64,000 nt of DNA from Spirosoma lacussanchae (GCF_005870035.1 NZ_SWJG01000006.1:62001-126000); one strand, 5' to 3'; counted from the stretch's first letter, positions 17,754 through 25,816 are shown. Made by a program: numbers and translations. The notes: generated from the sequence alone by a model not told the origin.

Positions 17754-18563
17754 TTAGCGTACCCAAAGCTTTCGGTACTGGAAGGGTGTAAGCCTGTACT
17801 GTTGCCGGAACGACCGGATAAAATGACTCTGATCGGAAAACCCGCAGGCCAGCGCTATGTCGGTCAGGGAACGGCCCGGTCTGAGCAGCAGAGGCATCGC
17901 CTGTTGAAGTCGGATCATACGCAGGTAGTCCCCAAAATGGCACTGGAAGTAACGGGGAAACTGGCGACAGAGGTAAACGGGATGTAGACCTGTCTGGGTT
18001 GCCAGCTGCGCCAGTGTCCACGGTTCATGGGGAGCGTCGTGGAGTAAATCCCGGAGCTGACCCACCCAGGCCGGTTTCTGGCGGTCGAGCCTGACCGGAG
18101 CTGAGTTGATCTCGCTGAGAAGCTGCACCAGCAACGCATCAACAGTCAGCTTTTCGTGACCGTCCTGCAACTTTGTTTCCGTAACGATGCTGTACATGAG
18201 CGCTTTCAACCCCGGATCGGGCAGGTTGAGGCTTCCCTGCAAACGGGCCGTATCCAGCCCGTAGGCGTTGAACCAGTCGGGCGTGATTTCGACATGGAAG
18301 CCGCGCGTGTACCCTTTGGGCTTGGTATTGTAGTGGGCCTCCTGCCAGTGGTGAAATAGCAGGCTCCCGGCGGTGCAGTGGTAGGTGTCGGTACGGTTGC
18401 CTTCCAGCACCCGACCCGCCAAAACAAAGGTGAAGTAGGCGTTTTCGTGATAATGCCAGTCGACCCGATCGTGGGTGTATTCCGTATCGGTCAGCGTCAG
18501 GCCCCCCAGCGTCACCAGCTGGTTGGTCAGGCCGTAATACTGTCCATTCCGCAACGCGTTCAT
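17754..18563 (-). CDS. AraC-family transcriptional regulator
   Basis: 269 residues from ATG 18563 (MNALRNGQYYG); the frame stays open upstream but that part has no domain character. The N-terminal half is a cupin-like ligand-binding region ('DWHYHENAYFTFVLAGRVLE', 'LLFHHWQEAHYN'). The last 100 residues have two helix-turn-helix motifs: 'WTLAQLATQTGLHPVYLCRQF' region and 'SLTDIALACGFSDQSHFIRSF' region, with the standard 'RLTPFQYRK' ending. Probably controls its downstream neighbour, the beta-lactamase-fold hydrolase 80 bp away on the same strand; this is inferred from position. Confidence 0.9.
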   Translation of the reverse strand: MNALRNGQYYGLTNQLVTLGGLTLTDTEYTHDRVDWHYHENAYFTFVLAGRVLEGNRTDTYHCTAGSLLFHHWQEAHYNTKPKGYTRGFHVEITPDWFNAYGLDTARLQGSLNLPDPGLKALMYSIVTETKLQDGHEKLTVDALLVQLLSEINSAPVRLDRQKPAWVGQLRDLLHDAPHEPWTLAQLATQTGLHPVYLCRQFPRYFQCHFGDYLRMIRLQQAMPLLLRPGRSLTDIALACGFSDQSHFIRSFRQQYRLTPFQYRKLWVR

Positions 18564-18782
18564 AGAAGACTGACAGGGAAATAGGATCGAATACGCCCCA
18601 TTGTCGCTGCTAAGGTACACCGAACGGACTAATAACCACAGTTTCGGAAGACAACCCGACCGACGAACAACCCATGCCGTACTCAATAAGGTTAATAAGG
18701 TGCTGCCCGCACAACGTCCTTTGTTGGCAAACGCGGCAGGGGGCGTTGCGCGGGCAGTAGTAGCCTGAAGAAATAGCCGAAT

Positions 18783-19544
18783 TCAAGCCCACAACTGGTT
18801 GGCTGCTGTCAGGATGATTGGCTCTTTATCCGTCACGACGATGGTTTGCTCGTGCTGTACGGCCAGACTATTCCTGGCGATGAGTGTCCAGCCATCGCCT
18901 TTCTCGTGGGCATACGACGCTTTGGTGGATAAAAACGTCTCAATCGCTACTACGGAATCCTTTTTGAAATGCGCTTTATTGGACCGGTCATAATAGCACA
19001 GGATTTCGTGGGGCTCTTCGTGCAGGCTCCGGCCGATGCCGTGCCCGGACAGGTTCTTGATAACCCGGTATCCGCTTCGTTTCGCTTCCGTTTCGATCAA
19101 GCGACCAATCTCAGCGATCCGCACCCCACCCCGGATCCGGCTAATGGCTTTAGCCAGAATCCGTTTGGAGGCTTCGACCAGCTTACCGTGCTGATGAATA
19201 TCCCGCCCCAGGACAAACGAGCCACCATTGTCAGACCAGTACCCATTTAGCTCGGCTGATACATCGATATTGACCAGATCCCCTTCCTGAAGAATCCGTT
19301 TGGCAGACGGAATACCGTGACAGACTTCATCGTTCAAACTGATACAGGTCCAGCCCGGAAAGCCGTAGGTCAGTTTCGGTGCCGAACGCGCCCCGTACGA
19401 TTCCAGCAGTTGCCGCCCGTAGCGGTCCAGCTCCAGCGTCGACATGCCCGGCTGGGCGTACTCCTGCATGCGTTTAAGCGTTGAGCCAACCACCTGGCTA
19501 ATCTGCTGCATGCCTACCCATTCTTCCTCGGAGGTCAATGACAT
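18783..19544 (-). CDS. map: Methionine aminopeptidase, type I
   Basis: 253 residues, the usual length. Removes the initiator Met from new proteins in the cytoplasm. The metal-binding set is visible in order: D in 'VNIDVSAEL', D in 'GYWSDNGGSF', H in 'SGHGIGRSLHEEPHE', E in 'VVAIETFLS' and E in 'AVQHEQTIVV'; the substrate His is in 'EVCHGIPS'. It stands apart from ribosomal-protein genes, where the housekeeping copy often lies, so this may be a second copy. Confidence 0.95.
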   Translation of the reverse strand: MSLTSEEEWVGMQQISQVVGSTLKRMQEYAQPGMSTLELDRYGRQLLESYGARSAPKLTYGFPGWTCISLNDEVCHGIPSAKRILQEGDLVNIDVSAELNGYWSDNGGSFVLGRDIHQHGKLVEASKRILAKAISRIRGGVRIAEIGRLIETEAKRSGYRVIKNLSGHGIGRSLHEEPHEILCYYDRSNKAHFKKDSVVAIETFLSTKASYAHEKGDGWTLIARNSLAVQHEQTIVVTDKEPIILTAANQLWA

Positions 19545-19838
19545 AACGTTCGGTTAAAGAGTCAATTTCTGGCGAAAGTAAGCCCTGCAGACCGTTTTCA
19601 CACCAGGCAAAAAACGCCGAGGCATCAGTAAGGCCGATCAGCCATGGGTCAGACCAAGATGACATCGTCACCTAACAGACATGGACATTAGCGTCAGAAT
19701 TCCGCTGTTGTGCTCCTCATGGCGGATCGCTGAAAGTATACCCGAAGGTCTGCGCTTAATTTATAGCGTTAGTCCAGGCTATAAAGGCTCATACTGTTGT
19801 GTGATAGTTACTGGTGTAAACGGCCTTGCGCCAGTAGG

Positions 19839-20042
19839 TTAGTTCAGGTCTTTTTCAGAGTATAAACAAATGTAAACAGCCGGCCCATAACTTACGGTGT
19901 TGGTTGACATAAGCCAGTACCCCTGCTGAGAGTATTCATCGAGTTTCGTTTGTACTTCGGCTTGGGAATCGTTCAGAATATGCCTGGAATTGAGCGTAAG
20001 ATTGGAATAAAAGATCAGGCCTTTGACTTTGTAACTTTTCAT
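19839..20042 (-). CDS. Small protein, DUF4177-like
   Basis: 67 residues. Pattern of small DUF4177-like proteins: a first strand (YKVKGLIFYSN), a helix (DSQAEVQTKLDEYSQQGYWL) and a closing strand (GPAVYICLYSEKD). Function unknown; cytoplasmic. The start is the only ATG in frame. It stands alone with 294 bp of non-coding DNA separating it from map. Confidence 0.5.
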   Translation of the reverse strand: MKSYKVKGLIFYSNLTLNSRHILNDSQAEVQTKLDEYSQQGYWLMSTNTVSYGPAVYICLYSEKDLN

Positions 20043-20231
20043 AAATACGGGTTTAGTCTACATGTCAACTTGTCTCCAGCCCGCCCACTTGAGTTCGACG
20101 CATCGACAGCGTAGGGCTTCATAATCTGTTTGTTTATAGAAACCAATCTATATGTCAATCCTATACATTTACGGACTTACGCACGCGTTCCAGGCCCGTG
20201 AACGCCGGAGGACTTACTATAATCGAAGAGA

Positions 20232-20828
20232 TTAGTCATACCTGATGAACGTTGGGTATTGCCTGATAAACTTTCCAAAGGCCCAAAGTGCCTGGTCGGT
20301 GGTTTGGCTATTGTCGGTCGTAGCGGCCACAATCTGATTGAAAAACGGCAGGTAGCTTTCATGGTACAAACGCATGCGGTTTGCTTTGCCGAAAGGCAAT
20401 TCACAGGGTCGGCCCGTGGTCAGGTACCGGTAAGCCCGGTAAACGTGCTGGTCGAAGATAGGAAATGTAGCGGGTTGCAGGATGTGCAACAGAAAGGCTT
20501 GCCAGATAGCGGATAAGTCGGAAAAATGCTCCTCAAACGTTGTCAATGAAAAGTCTTTCCGGAGTTGATGGAGCAGTTGTTCTTTAGAAACAATATCCTG
20601 CTCAACACGTAGCTGTTTGGCACGGCTCAAATTCATGCCATTCTTCCAGGCAAAAAGCCACGCAGTGTCATTTACCGTTAATTGGTCCTGCTGAATCAAA
20701 CGGCCGTACTCCTCTAAATCAGGGTATGCATACAGCCGACTCCAGGAGCTGATATAGCGTGACCAATCGGATGTTTGGTCTGTGCTGAGTACCCATAAAA
20801 AAGTTGTAGAAGGATGCAGTATGGGCAT
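20232..20828 (-). CDS. Hypothetical helical protein
   Basis: 198 residues, mostly helical, many Trp/Tyr/Phe. The segment 'LLHILQPATFPIFDQHVYRA' recalls helix-hairpin-helix glycosylase-like folds and proteins of unknown function with a FPIxDxxV motif, but I cannot name a family. It lies 38 bp upstream... downstream of the PIN toxin gene on the same strand and may belong to the same small defence/addiction cluster next to the tRNA integration site. Confidence 0.5.
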   Translation of the reverse strand: MPILHPSTTFLWVLSTDQTSDWSRYISSWSRLYAYPDLEEYGRLIQQDQLTVNDTAWLFAWKNGMNLSRAKQLRVEQDIVSKEQLLHQLRKDFSLTTFEEHFSDLSAIWQAFLLHILQPATFPIFDQHVYRAYRYLTTGRPCELPFGKANRMRLYHESYLPFFNQIVAATTDNSQTTDQALWAFGKFIRQYPTFIRYD

Positions 20829-20866
20829 GGATTAGGGAACAGAAAGTACGGGTCGTGTGGCTGTTG

Positions 20867-21289
20867 TCAGGATGTGCTAGTGTGTTGCTTCAATTGCTGG
20901 CAGAACTCCTCAAATGACAATAAACCAAGTTTAGGAAATGGAACATCGGGAATATGCCGAAAATGGCCATCGTTTGTAACGATATAATCGGCGTTTCCAA
21001 TTACGGCAGCATCGGTAAATTTATTGTCGTCGGGATCATTCGGGATGAGCATAAACCGAAACGCCGGTTCTACCCGAACCACAGTTGGAAAGTTATCGAG
21101 GGCCAATAAGGTTCGTTCGGCAAATACGGCAGAGTACTGGCGTTCCAGCAATTCGGCATACTCGTCCAGAATTTCAGTCGACACCACCAACTCAAACTGG
21201 CCAGCGCGTAGGGCGTCATACACCCAGCGGTAGGCAGAGAAGTACGGCGTAATAACCAGCATAATGTTGGTATCGAGCAGTACCCTCAT
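20867..21289 (-). CDS. PIN-domain toxin (RNase) of a toxin-antitoxin pair
   Basis: 140 residues with the PIN-domain pattern: first acidic site in 'MRVLLDTNIML', then 'VSTEILDEYAELLER' with the second, and 'NDPDDNKFTDAAVIGNADYIVTNDGHF' with the third and fourth. PIN domains are metal-dependent RNases; this subfamily (COG1569-like) is usually paired with a small antitoxin. The start overlaps the end of the upstream antitoxin frame by 4 bp, as expected for a coupled pair. Confidence 0.85.
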   Translation of the reverse strand: MRVLLDTNIMLVITPYFSAYRWVYDALRAGQFELVVSTEILDEYAELLERQYSAVFAERTLLALDNFPTVVRVEPAFRFMLIPNDPDDNKFTDAAVIGNADYIVTNDGHFRHIPDVPFPKLGLLSFEEFCQQLKQHTSTS

Positions 21290-21510
21290 TGCGTTTTGTA
21301 GGGAGTACGCAGGTGCGTGTTCAGCAAAGCATCCAGATCGGCCTGTGTGGTTGGCTTTTGCTGTTGCAGGCTAGCCATCTCCTCATCGGCTTTCTGGACA
21401 AAATAGTCGGCCAGTAAACGCTTGATGTCAGTCAGTTCGTTCTGACTTAAATCGTGGGAAAACAATTGCAGCAGGTGCAGTTGTACCGGATTAAGTTTTG
21501 TCGTTGTCAT
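21286..21510 (-). CDS. Antitoxin partner of the PIN toxin
   Basis: 74 residues from ATG 21510 (MTTTKLNPVQ); a GTG/ATG-rich extension to 21534 is open but unnecessary. Helical and acidic, with 'LTDIKRLLADYFVQKADEEM' typical of small antitoxins found in front of PIN genes, where the N-terminus may bind DNA or dimerise and the C-terminus ('DLDALLNTHLRTPYKTQ') blocks the toxin. Overlaps the toxin gene by 4 bp. Confidence 0.7.
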   Translation of the reverse strand: MTTTKLNPVQLHLLQLFSHDLSQNELTDIKRLLADYFVQKADEEMASLQQQKPTTQADLDALLNTHLRTPYKTQ

Positions 21511-21553
21511 AACTGATATAATCGTATTTACCAAAGTTATAGAATCTCCTGAA

Positions 21554-21787
21554 TCATGCCGCTGTTTTGTGTTCTAATGCCAGAATGGCGGCTTTTATCT
21601 CGGCAAGTGAGCGGGGTGCTTTGTATTCGTAGAAATACCGGATAAAGTTTATTTCGTAACCCACTATACCCACTTCGCCATCACTCTCATCGCGTTTTTT
21701 GGCATCAATCCAGGCATCGGGCACATGGGGCTGCACCTCACGAGCAAAGTAGTCATCAATATCTTCGAGGAGCGATACATTCTCAAA
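21554..21787 (-). pseudogene. Remnant of a type I methyltransferase gene (hsdM C-terminus)
   Basis: The frame read from 21787 gives FENVSLLEDIDDYFAREV then QPHVPDAWIDAKKRDE, then GYEINFIRYFYEYKAPRSLAEIKAAILAL. This is the conserved C-terminal block of HsdM-type N6-adenine methylases. An in-frame TGA lies directly before it and nothing of the methylase core remains, so it is a dead 3' fragment of about 77 codons. It sits against the tRNA-Arg integration site, showing an older event there. Confidence 0.75.
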
Positions 21788-21994
21788 TCATGCAGATTAG
21801 CATCAGCATCACAGTGCGAAGGGTACCCAATCTTTTCTAACTTCAACGGCTTCTGGATCGATTTTACAGCATAGATCCACAAATGCACTGTTTCTTAACG
21901 CTAGGCTTTTGATTAGCAGGAAAATAAGATTTGAATTTTAAGCCGGTTACTGGCATTTTCACCAATTGGGGACACAACATTGGCTTTATGTAAT

Positions 21995-22033
21995 AAAAAA
22001 TCCCTCAAAGCGGCTTGCTTTGAGGGATTTTTT
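21995..22033. terminator. Original tRNA-Arg terminator, now cut off by the prophage
   Basis: Perfect 17-bp inverted repeat (21995-22011 and 22017-22033), 5-nt loop, A6/T6 flanks. It ends 8 bp outside attL. If the prophage is removed by joining attL to attR, it falls directly behind the tRNA-Arg 3' end in the tRNA's direction, so it was probably the tRNA terminator. Confidence 0.8.
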
Positions 22034-22041
22034 GACTTTTC

Positions 22042-22058
22042 GTGCACTCGTAGGGATT
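22042..22058. repeat. attL, 17-bp core repeat
   Basis: GTGCACTCGTAGGGATT, identical to 60374-60390 (attR). It matches the 3' end of the tRNA-Arg gene on the minus strand (acceptor and T-arm side), the usual target of tyrosine integrases. Confidence 0.9.
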
Positions 22059-22145
22059 AACAAGTAGCAACTTTCAAACCTTAACAATCAGCCTTTTACC
22101 GCTCTTGGCGATACTGGTACACCCCAAATTGCACCCCAAAGCTAC

Positions 22146-22174
22146 AAGAAAAAGCCATTAAAGGCTTTTTTCTT
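22146..22174 (-). terminator. Terminator of the repressor operon
   Basis: Near-perfect hairpin (AAGAAAAAGCC pairing with GGCTTTTTTCTT) with a T-run in minus orientation, overlapping the stop of the repressor gene. Confidence 0.7.
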
Positions 22175-22592
22175 AGTTATAGCACAGGAGCGCAACCTGG
22201 CTGAGATAGGGTGCACCTTTAGGCTTTCCCAGTACGTTCTCCAGCATTCTGGTCAGGCTAGCAATCTGTTGATCCTTTGTATTTAGCTGCTGCGAAAACA
22301 ATTCTCGCATTTGGCTCAATTCGAATTCTAATTGCTGAATTACTTGCTGACCAAAGGCTTGTGGCTCTTGTTTTGTTGAAATCATAGAACCGTCTCCTGA
22401 TAGAATCCAGTCAGTACTTACTGTTGGATATTCTCGTTTGATAGCATCTAAAACCTTGGAGCCAGGCTTGTGTACATCTTTAACGATGCCGTTGATTACG
22501 GTCGATGAAACCCCAATTTTTTGGGCAAAAGCATTCTTGGACAGGCCTAAATGCTGAATTAGGGCATTTGCTCTTTCTCCGGGAGTGTTCAT
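22173..22592 (-). CDS. Phage repressor-like XRE/HTH regulator
   Basis: 139 residues. Residues 5-55 form an XRE helix-turn-helix: 'GERANALIQHLGLSKNAFAQ', 'IGVSSTVINGIVKDVHKPG', then 'PTVSTDWILSGDGSM', the typical ending of phage repressor DNA-binding domains in Bacteroidetes. Residues 75-120 are a predicted coiled coil (QLEFELSQMRELFSQQLNTK) for oligomerisation. There is no LexA-like protease domain, so induction is not by simple self-cleavage. It is transcribed leftward with the gene upstream (4-bp overlap) and faces the early rightward genes. Confidence 0.85.
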   Translation of the reverse strand: MNTPGERANALIQHLGLSKNAFAQKIGVSSTVINGIVKDVHKPGSKVLDAIKREYPTVSTDWILSGDGSMISTKQEPQAFGQQVIQQLEFELSQMRELFSQQLNTKDQQIASLTRMLENVLGKPKGAPYLSQVALLCYN

Positions 22593-23425
22593 AATAGCAA
22601 ATTAATTGGTTCGACAATTACTATAGGGGTTTGGTCGGCAAATAGGGTGATTTTAAAGTCACCATCGTGAGCGAAGTACTCGTTGGTGTATTTTCCACTA
22701 TGGTACTGCTTGTCCGCGAAAAAGCGCTTTGCGCTAAGGCTAGACGTGGAATATGATCTTCGGCCATTACCTACTTCTTTTGTTACCCAGGCTGTATTGA
22801 GACGTTGCTTGTATCTCTTGGTTGTCGCAAGCCATGTGTTCCTCTGTGTAGGTAGCAAGTGGTTAGAAATATACTTTTCATATTCAATATTGTCTAGAAC
22901 TACAACTGGTATTGTTAAAACATTGACTTCTAGATTTTTACAATTAATTTCAACTTCCACTAAGTTGTTTAAATCAGACGTATAAACCCAAGGGCGAAAG
23001 GCGAATAGTGCTTTGTTTCCCTTAAGGCTTACACAGGCTTCCTTTTCGTTTATATGAGGTTTTTCTCTAACCCTACTATTACCCTGCTTTGCTATAATAT
23101 TTACATCATAGAAATTAATAGATGAATTTGCAATGACTTCAAATTCAATGAGTTCCTTGTTTATCCGTTTTAAATAAATAGTGTCTCCAAGCTTGTAGAC
23201 TTTTCCTTTAGTCTTGATTATTGGGTCTTCATATACTACTGGTTGCGATATTTTATTATCATCTATTCCATGTATCTTTCTTATATTAAATGACAGATTA
23301 TCAGATGGTTGTCCAATATTCGCTGAGCTTGTTGGCTTATCTCGTTGCCATATATACATCTGCACTGCTCTAAAAGAGACGAATAGCGCAAATCCTATAA
23401 ATATATATTGTAAAATCTTTTTCAT
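22589..23425 (-). CDS. Membrane-anchored protein co-transcribed with the repressor
   Basis: 278 residues, AT-rich. One N-terminal transmembrane segment (ILQYIFIGFALFVSFRAVQMYI) and then a soluble, beta-rich domain rich in Lys, Asn and Tyr, probably outside the cytoplasmic membrane. I recognise no family. Its end overlaps the repressor start by 4 bp, so it is expressed in the lysogen. Genes in this place are often superinfection-exclusion or lysogenic-conversion proteins; that is an inference from position and membrane anchoring only. Confidence 0.6.
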   Translation of the reverse strand: MKKILQYIFIGFALFVSFRAVQMYIWQRDKPTSSANIGQPSDNLSFNIRKIHGIDDNKISQPVVYEDPIIKTKGKVYKLGDTIYLKRINKELIEFEVIANSSINFYDVNIIAKQGNSRVREKPHINEKEACVSLKGNKALFAFRPWVYTSDLNNLVEVEINCKNLEVNVLTIPVVVLDNIEYEKYISNHLLPTQRNTWLATTKRYKQRLNTAWVTKEVGNGRRSYSTSSLSAKRFFADKQYHSGKYTNEYFAHDGDFKITLFADQTPIVIVEPINLLL

Positions 23426-23600
23426 GTAATTTTCTGTAAGTCAACTAATTGTAAATAATTATCAAATAATATTAAATATAAATTTCTAATATTAGAAATT
23501 TAAGTCTAACATTGCCCAATGATTTCTCGCTGACTGTGCAATATTATCACAAAGGCAGTTGAAATCTAGCAATAAACTTTACAAACGGACTTATTTTCTT
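23426..23600. promoter_or_regulatory. Divergent immunity/early control region with 22-bp palindrome
   Basis: AT-rich 175 bp between the leftward repressor operon and the rightward early genes. A perfect 22-bp palindrome lies at 23480-23501 (half site AAATTTCTAAT), a likely repressor operator. Candidate promoter boxes on both strands are A/T-rich but I cannot assign them with certainty. Confidence 0.6.
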
Positions 23601-23885
23601 ATGAGCACAATCCAAGAGCATTACGACCGATTGCGCCAGGAGGATCTGGCAAAGTGGGGAGCTATGAACGGGCAATTAGCCTCTCGACTCCATATGCGTA
23701 GCGACTGCCTAACCTATTTCCGGCGCTCGATCCTAGAGAAAGAGGCAAAGCAGGAGGAACGGCTGGACTTGTCTATGTTACCTGCTTGGATTGTGCGTCA
23801 ATTTGTCGATTTCTTAGGCTTTACGTGGGAAGATATTTGGGCCAATCACATACCTGCCTTACAGGATTTAGAGCCCGCCGAATAA
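23601..23885 (+). CDS. Early phage protein of unknown function
   Basis: 94 residues from ATG 23601 (MSTIQEHYDRLRQ); an upstream TTG in frame is less likely. Helical, with Trp-rich C-terminus (WIVRQFVDFLGFTWEDIWA). The 'GAMNGQLASRLHMRSDCLTYF' part could be a small helix-turn-helix, so a second regulator (Cro- or activator-like) is possible. First gene rightward of the repressor control region; its stop overlaps the next start by 1 bp (TAATG). Confidence 0.55.
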   Translation: MSTIQEHYDRLRQEDLAKWGAMNGQLASRLHMRSDCLTYFRRSILEKEAKQEERLDLSMLPAWIVRQFVDFLGFTWEDIWANHIPALQDLEPAE

Positions 23886-24013
23886 TGCAAGACCTTACCA
23901 ATAACGTGCAACCGTGGGCGGCATTCGGCCTCATAATCGGCCTAAATGTTTTGTCCTTTTTGTGCCTCCTGGCCTGGCTTACTTTTCGGGACAATTTCAA
24001 ACAGGCCGATTAA
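23885..24013 (+). CDS. 42-residue single-pass membrane protein
   Basis: ATG 23885 overlaps the previous stop by one base. The peptide is MQDLTNNVQPWAAF followed by one hydrophobic segment (GLIIGLNVLSFLCLLAWLTF) and a charged tail (RDNFKQAD). Overlap and clean topology argue for a real gene though it is short. Function unknown. Confidence 0.55.
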   Translation: MQDLTNNVQPWAAFGLIIGLNVLSFLCLLAWLTFRDNFKQAD

Positions 24014-24026
24014 CCTTATACAGACC

Positions 24027-24263
24027 ATGACCACACACCCCACACTAGACCGGGAGCAGATTGAGGCTCTACCGGATGAACAGGTGGCTAACGTCTATGA
24101 AAAGGCCAAAAGCCAGTTGGATAGCCTGCTGAGTAGAGTGGAGACCGATAACCAGGCCAAAGCGATACTCCAGGCAAACATTACAGCGGCTAGGCTCCAG
24201 TACATCATGCTACGTTTTCGGCGCTATCCGAAGCACTTTGCAAAGGTCAATCTGGCAGCGTAA
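24027..24263 (+). CDS. Small helical early protein
   Basis: 78 residues from ATG 24027. Entirely helical with a coiled-coil character (EQIEALPDEQVANVYEKAKS, then SRVETDNQAKAILQANITAA) and a basic end (RFRRYPKHFAKVNL). Not recognised. Last of three small early genes with 1-13 bp spacing; followed by the long non-coding stretch 24264-25072. Confidence 0.55.
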   Translation: MTTHPTLDREQIEALPDEQVANVYEKAKSQLDSLLSRVETDNQAKAILQANITAARLQYIMLRFRRYPKHFAKVNLAA

Positions 24264-24294
24264 ACCAGGAGCCAGCCCGCTCGACAAAAAGGGT

Positions 24295-24371
24295 AAGGTG
24301 GTAGGCTCAGCCGGTGAGCCATGCCTGGCAGGGTGCCAGGTATTTAACGGGTTCGACTCCCGGCCACCTGC
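24295..24371 (+). tRNA. tRNA-like sequence, probably degenerate
   Basis: Cloverleaf-like order: 6-bp acceptor stem (AGGTGG with CCACCT), T8-A9, D arm with GGCTC/GAGCC and a loop holding GG, an anticodon-like arm CCTGG/CCAGG around CAGGGTG, and a good T arm (CGGG TTCGACT CCCG). Faults: no U33 (A instead), three extra bases before the anticodon stem, a mismatch in the T stem base, no CCA. The nominal anticodon would be GGG. It may be a decayed tRNA or a tRNA mimic. Confidence 0.3.
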
Positions 24372-24557
24372 AAAGCTAATGGAGTTAGGAATTAGGTATT
24401 CCGGTGTTGGTGGCTTGGTTTCAGGCCACCAACCTAACCAAGCCAATTCTTGACGTATATATAACACCGTTAGTTATATAGTCACTGCTAGGAGCTCACG
24501 GCAGTATGATTTTACTACCCGCAAAAAAATCAGCCCACAAGGCTGGCCGGTATCACT

Positions 24558-24580
24558 GTGCCATTTTGGCACGTTTTTTT
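24558..24580 (+). terminator. Rho-independent terminator
   Basis: Hairpin GTGCCA-TTT-TGGCAC, then G and T7 in plus orientation. Would stop transcription from the three small early genes before 25073. Confidence 0.75.
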
Positions 24581-25072
24581 GAGCCGGTGCCAGTTACTCC
24601 TGCTGTTAATCCCTTGTCATTCAACTATTTGACAACATTTTGATAACAAGAATAACGGTTTGAATAACTTATTTTTTTGTAGAGTCTTTCCCTAACTGAA
24701 TAACTGACTTTCAGAGGCCTGAAAACGGCCAAAAGCAGCCCAAAAAATGAGCCCAAAAATCCGAATTGGCCACCAGCGGCCACCATGAGCCCACTAGGCA
24801 ACGATCTTTTTTTGACCTGGCTAAAACACGTTAAACACCCTAAAAGGGCTTAAATCGAACAAAATGCCACCCCATTCCAGGCCAGCACCGGCCAGCAGCG
24901 ACAACGGGGCAACCCGCTAAAAAGTAACCTGAAAAAATGGCCCAAATTTTCAAAATGACAGCAGGGCCAAAATGGAGCTCCACAAGGCACGATCTTTTTT
25001 TAGCCTGGCTCAACTAAGACAATACACAGTAAATAGCTCTACGGGGCTAAAATCAAGCAATTCCTATCAACC

Positions 25073-25816
25073 ATGAACACATCAGCCAATCAGTCGTACA
25101 CGATTCCAGGCCAGCGCCAACCAGGCTACCAATTTGTAGGCGACCGCGATTTAAGCACCTACCGCTGGAAAATCTTTATGAGGCCGGAATGGAACCGAGT
25201 AAAAGGCAGCGACGATAAAATCATAGAGGGCTATTCTAAGGACGTTAGGAGTAAAGAGAAAGAGGACAAGCAGCAATTACTCCAGGATTGCATCAGCCGA
25301 CTGGCCAACAAAGGATACTTGGATGGGTGTTGGTACTGGGTCATTTTCAAACGCGAGTTTACCCACAAAGACGCGGATACGGTCATTCTGGAGCTGAATC
25401 CGCACGGCTACATGGCCCACGATTACCTAACCTTAGATCTGGCCACCTTAAGCTGGTTAGACCGGCTCTTTACCGCTCGGAAAACCAACACGCAGGGCAT
25501 ACTGGATTATAAGCATTTACTACCCCCACGGACAACCCCACAGCAGCAACTCAAAGAAGATTTCCGCTTTAGCCTGGAGCGCTTTCCAAACCAGGACGCG
25601 CTGGCCACGTATTGCCGGGAGGTGCTGCTAAAAAAGTACGCCAGAAACCAGGTCGTGGGTTTTTATCATAACTACGTGGGAAGATACACCACCAGCCAGC
25701 AGCAGCCACCAGCCGGGGCCGTGGTGCTTGGTGGCGACAAAGACAACGAACGGGCCGCACAGTTGGCCCAAAATGCAATGGCCAACCTAGCCCAAAGATT
25801 CACGCGGGCAAAATGA
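25073..25816 (+). CDS. Unknown phage protein after the long non-coding region
   Basis: 247 residues, GC-rich phage composition. 'YRWKIFMRPEWNRVKGSDDK', an alpha/beta middle ('GYLDGCWYWVIFKREFTH'), and a Gln/Pro-rich linker near 210 before a helical tail. No family is recognised. It is the largest early-region gene and follows a repeat-containing non-coding stretch, so a replication or early regulatory role is possible, but no replicase, helicase or primase motif is visible. Overlaps the next gene by 4 bp. Confidence 0.55.
   Translation: MNTSANQSYTIPGQRQPGYQFVGDRDLSTYRWKIFMRPEWNRVKGSDDKIIEGYSKDVRSKEKEDKQQLLQDCISRLANKGYLDGCWYWVIFKREFTHKDADTVILELNPHGYMAHDYLTLDLATLSWLDRLFTARKTNTQGILDYKHLLPPRTTPQQQLKEDFRFSLERFPNQDALATYCREVLLKKYARNQVVGFYHNYVGRYTTSQQQPPAGAVVLGGDKDNERAAQLAQNAMANLAQRFTRAK

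Larger units (their letters stand above)
24264..25072 (+). other. 809-bp non-coding region with tRNA-like element, terminator and duplicated segment
   Basis: No gene is supported. It holds a tRNA-like sequence (24295-24371), a 9-bp hairpin (24406-24433), a terminator (24558-24580) and an imperfect two-copy direct repeat with best-conserved cores at 24795-24823 and 24983-25010 (both have AGGCA(A)CGATC then seven T and a CCTGGCT end). The second half is rich in GCCCAAAA-type tracts. It precedes 25073-25816 and is a candidate replication origin or control region; this is inferred, not shown. Confidence 0.45.

Noticed and set aside
24295-24371. Functional tRNA-Pro(GGG)
   Set aside because: No U33, wrong spacing before the anticodon stem and no bacterial tRNA-Pro acceptor identity; reported only as tRNA-like.
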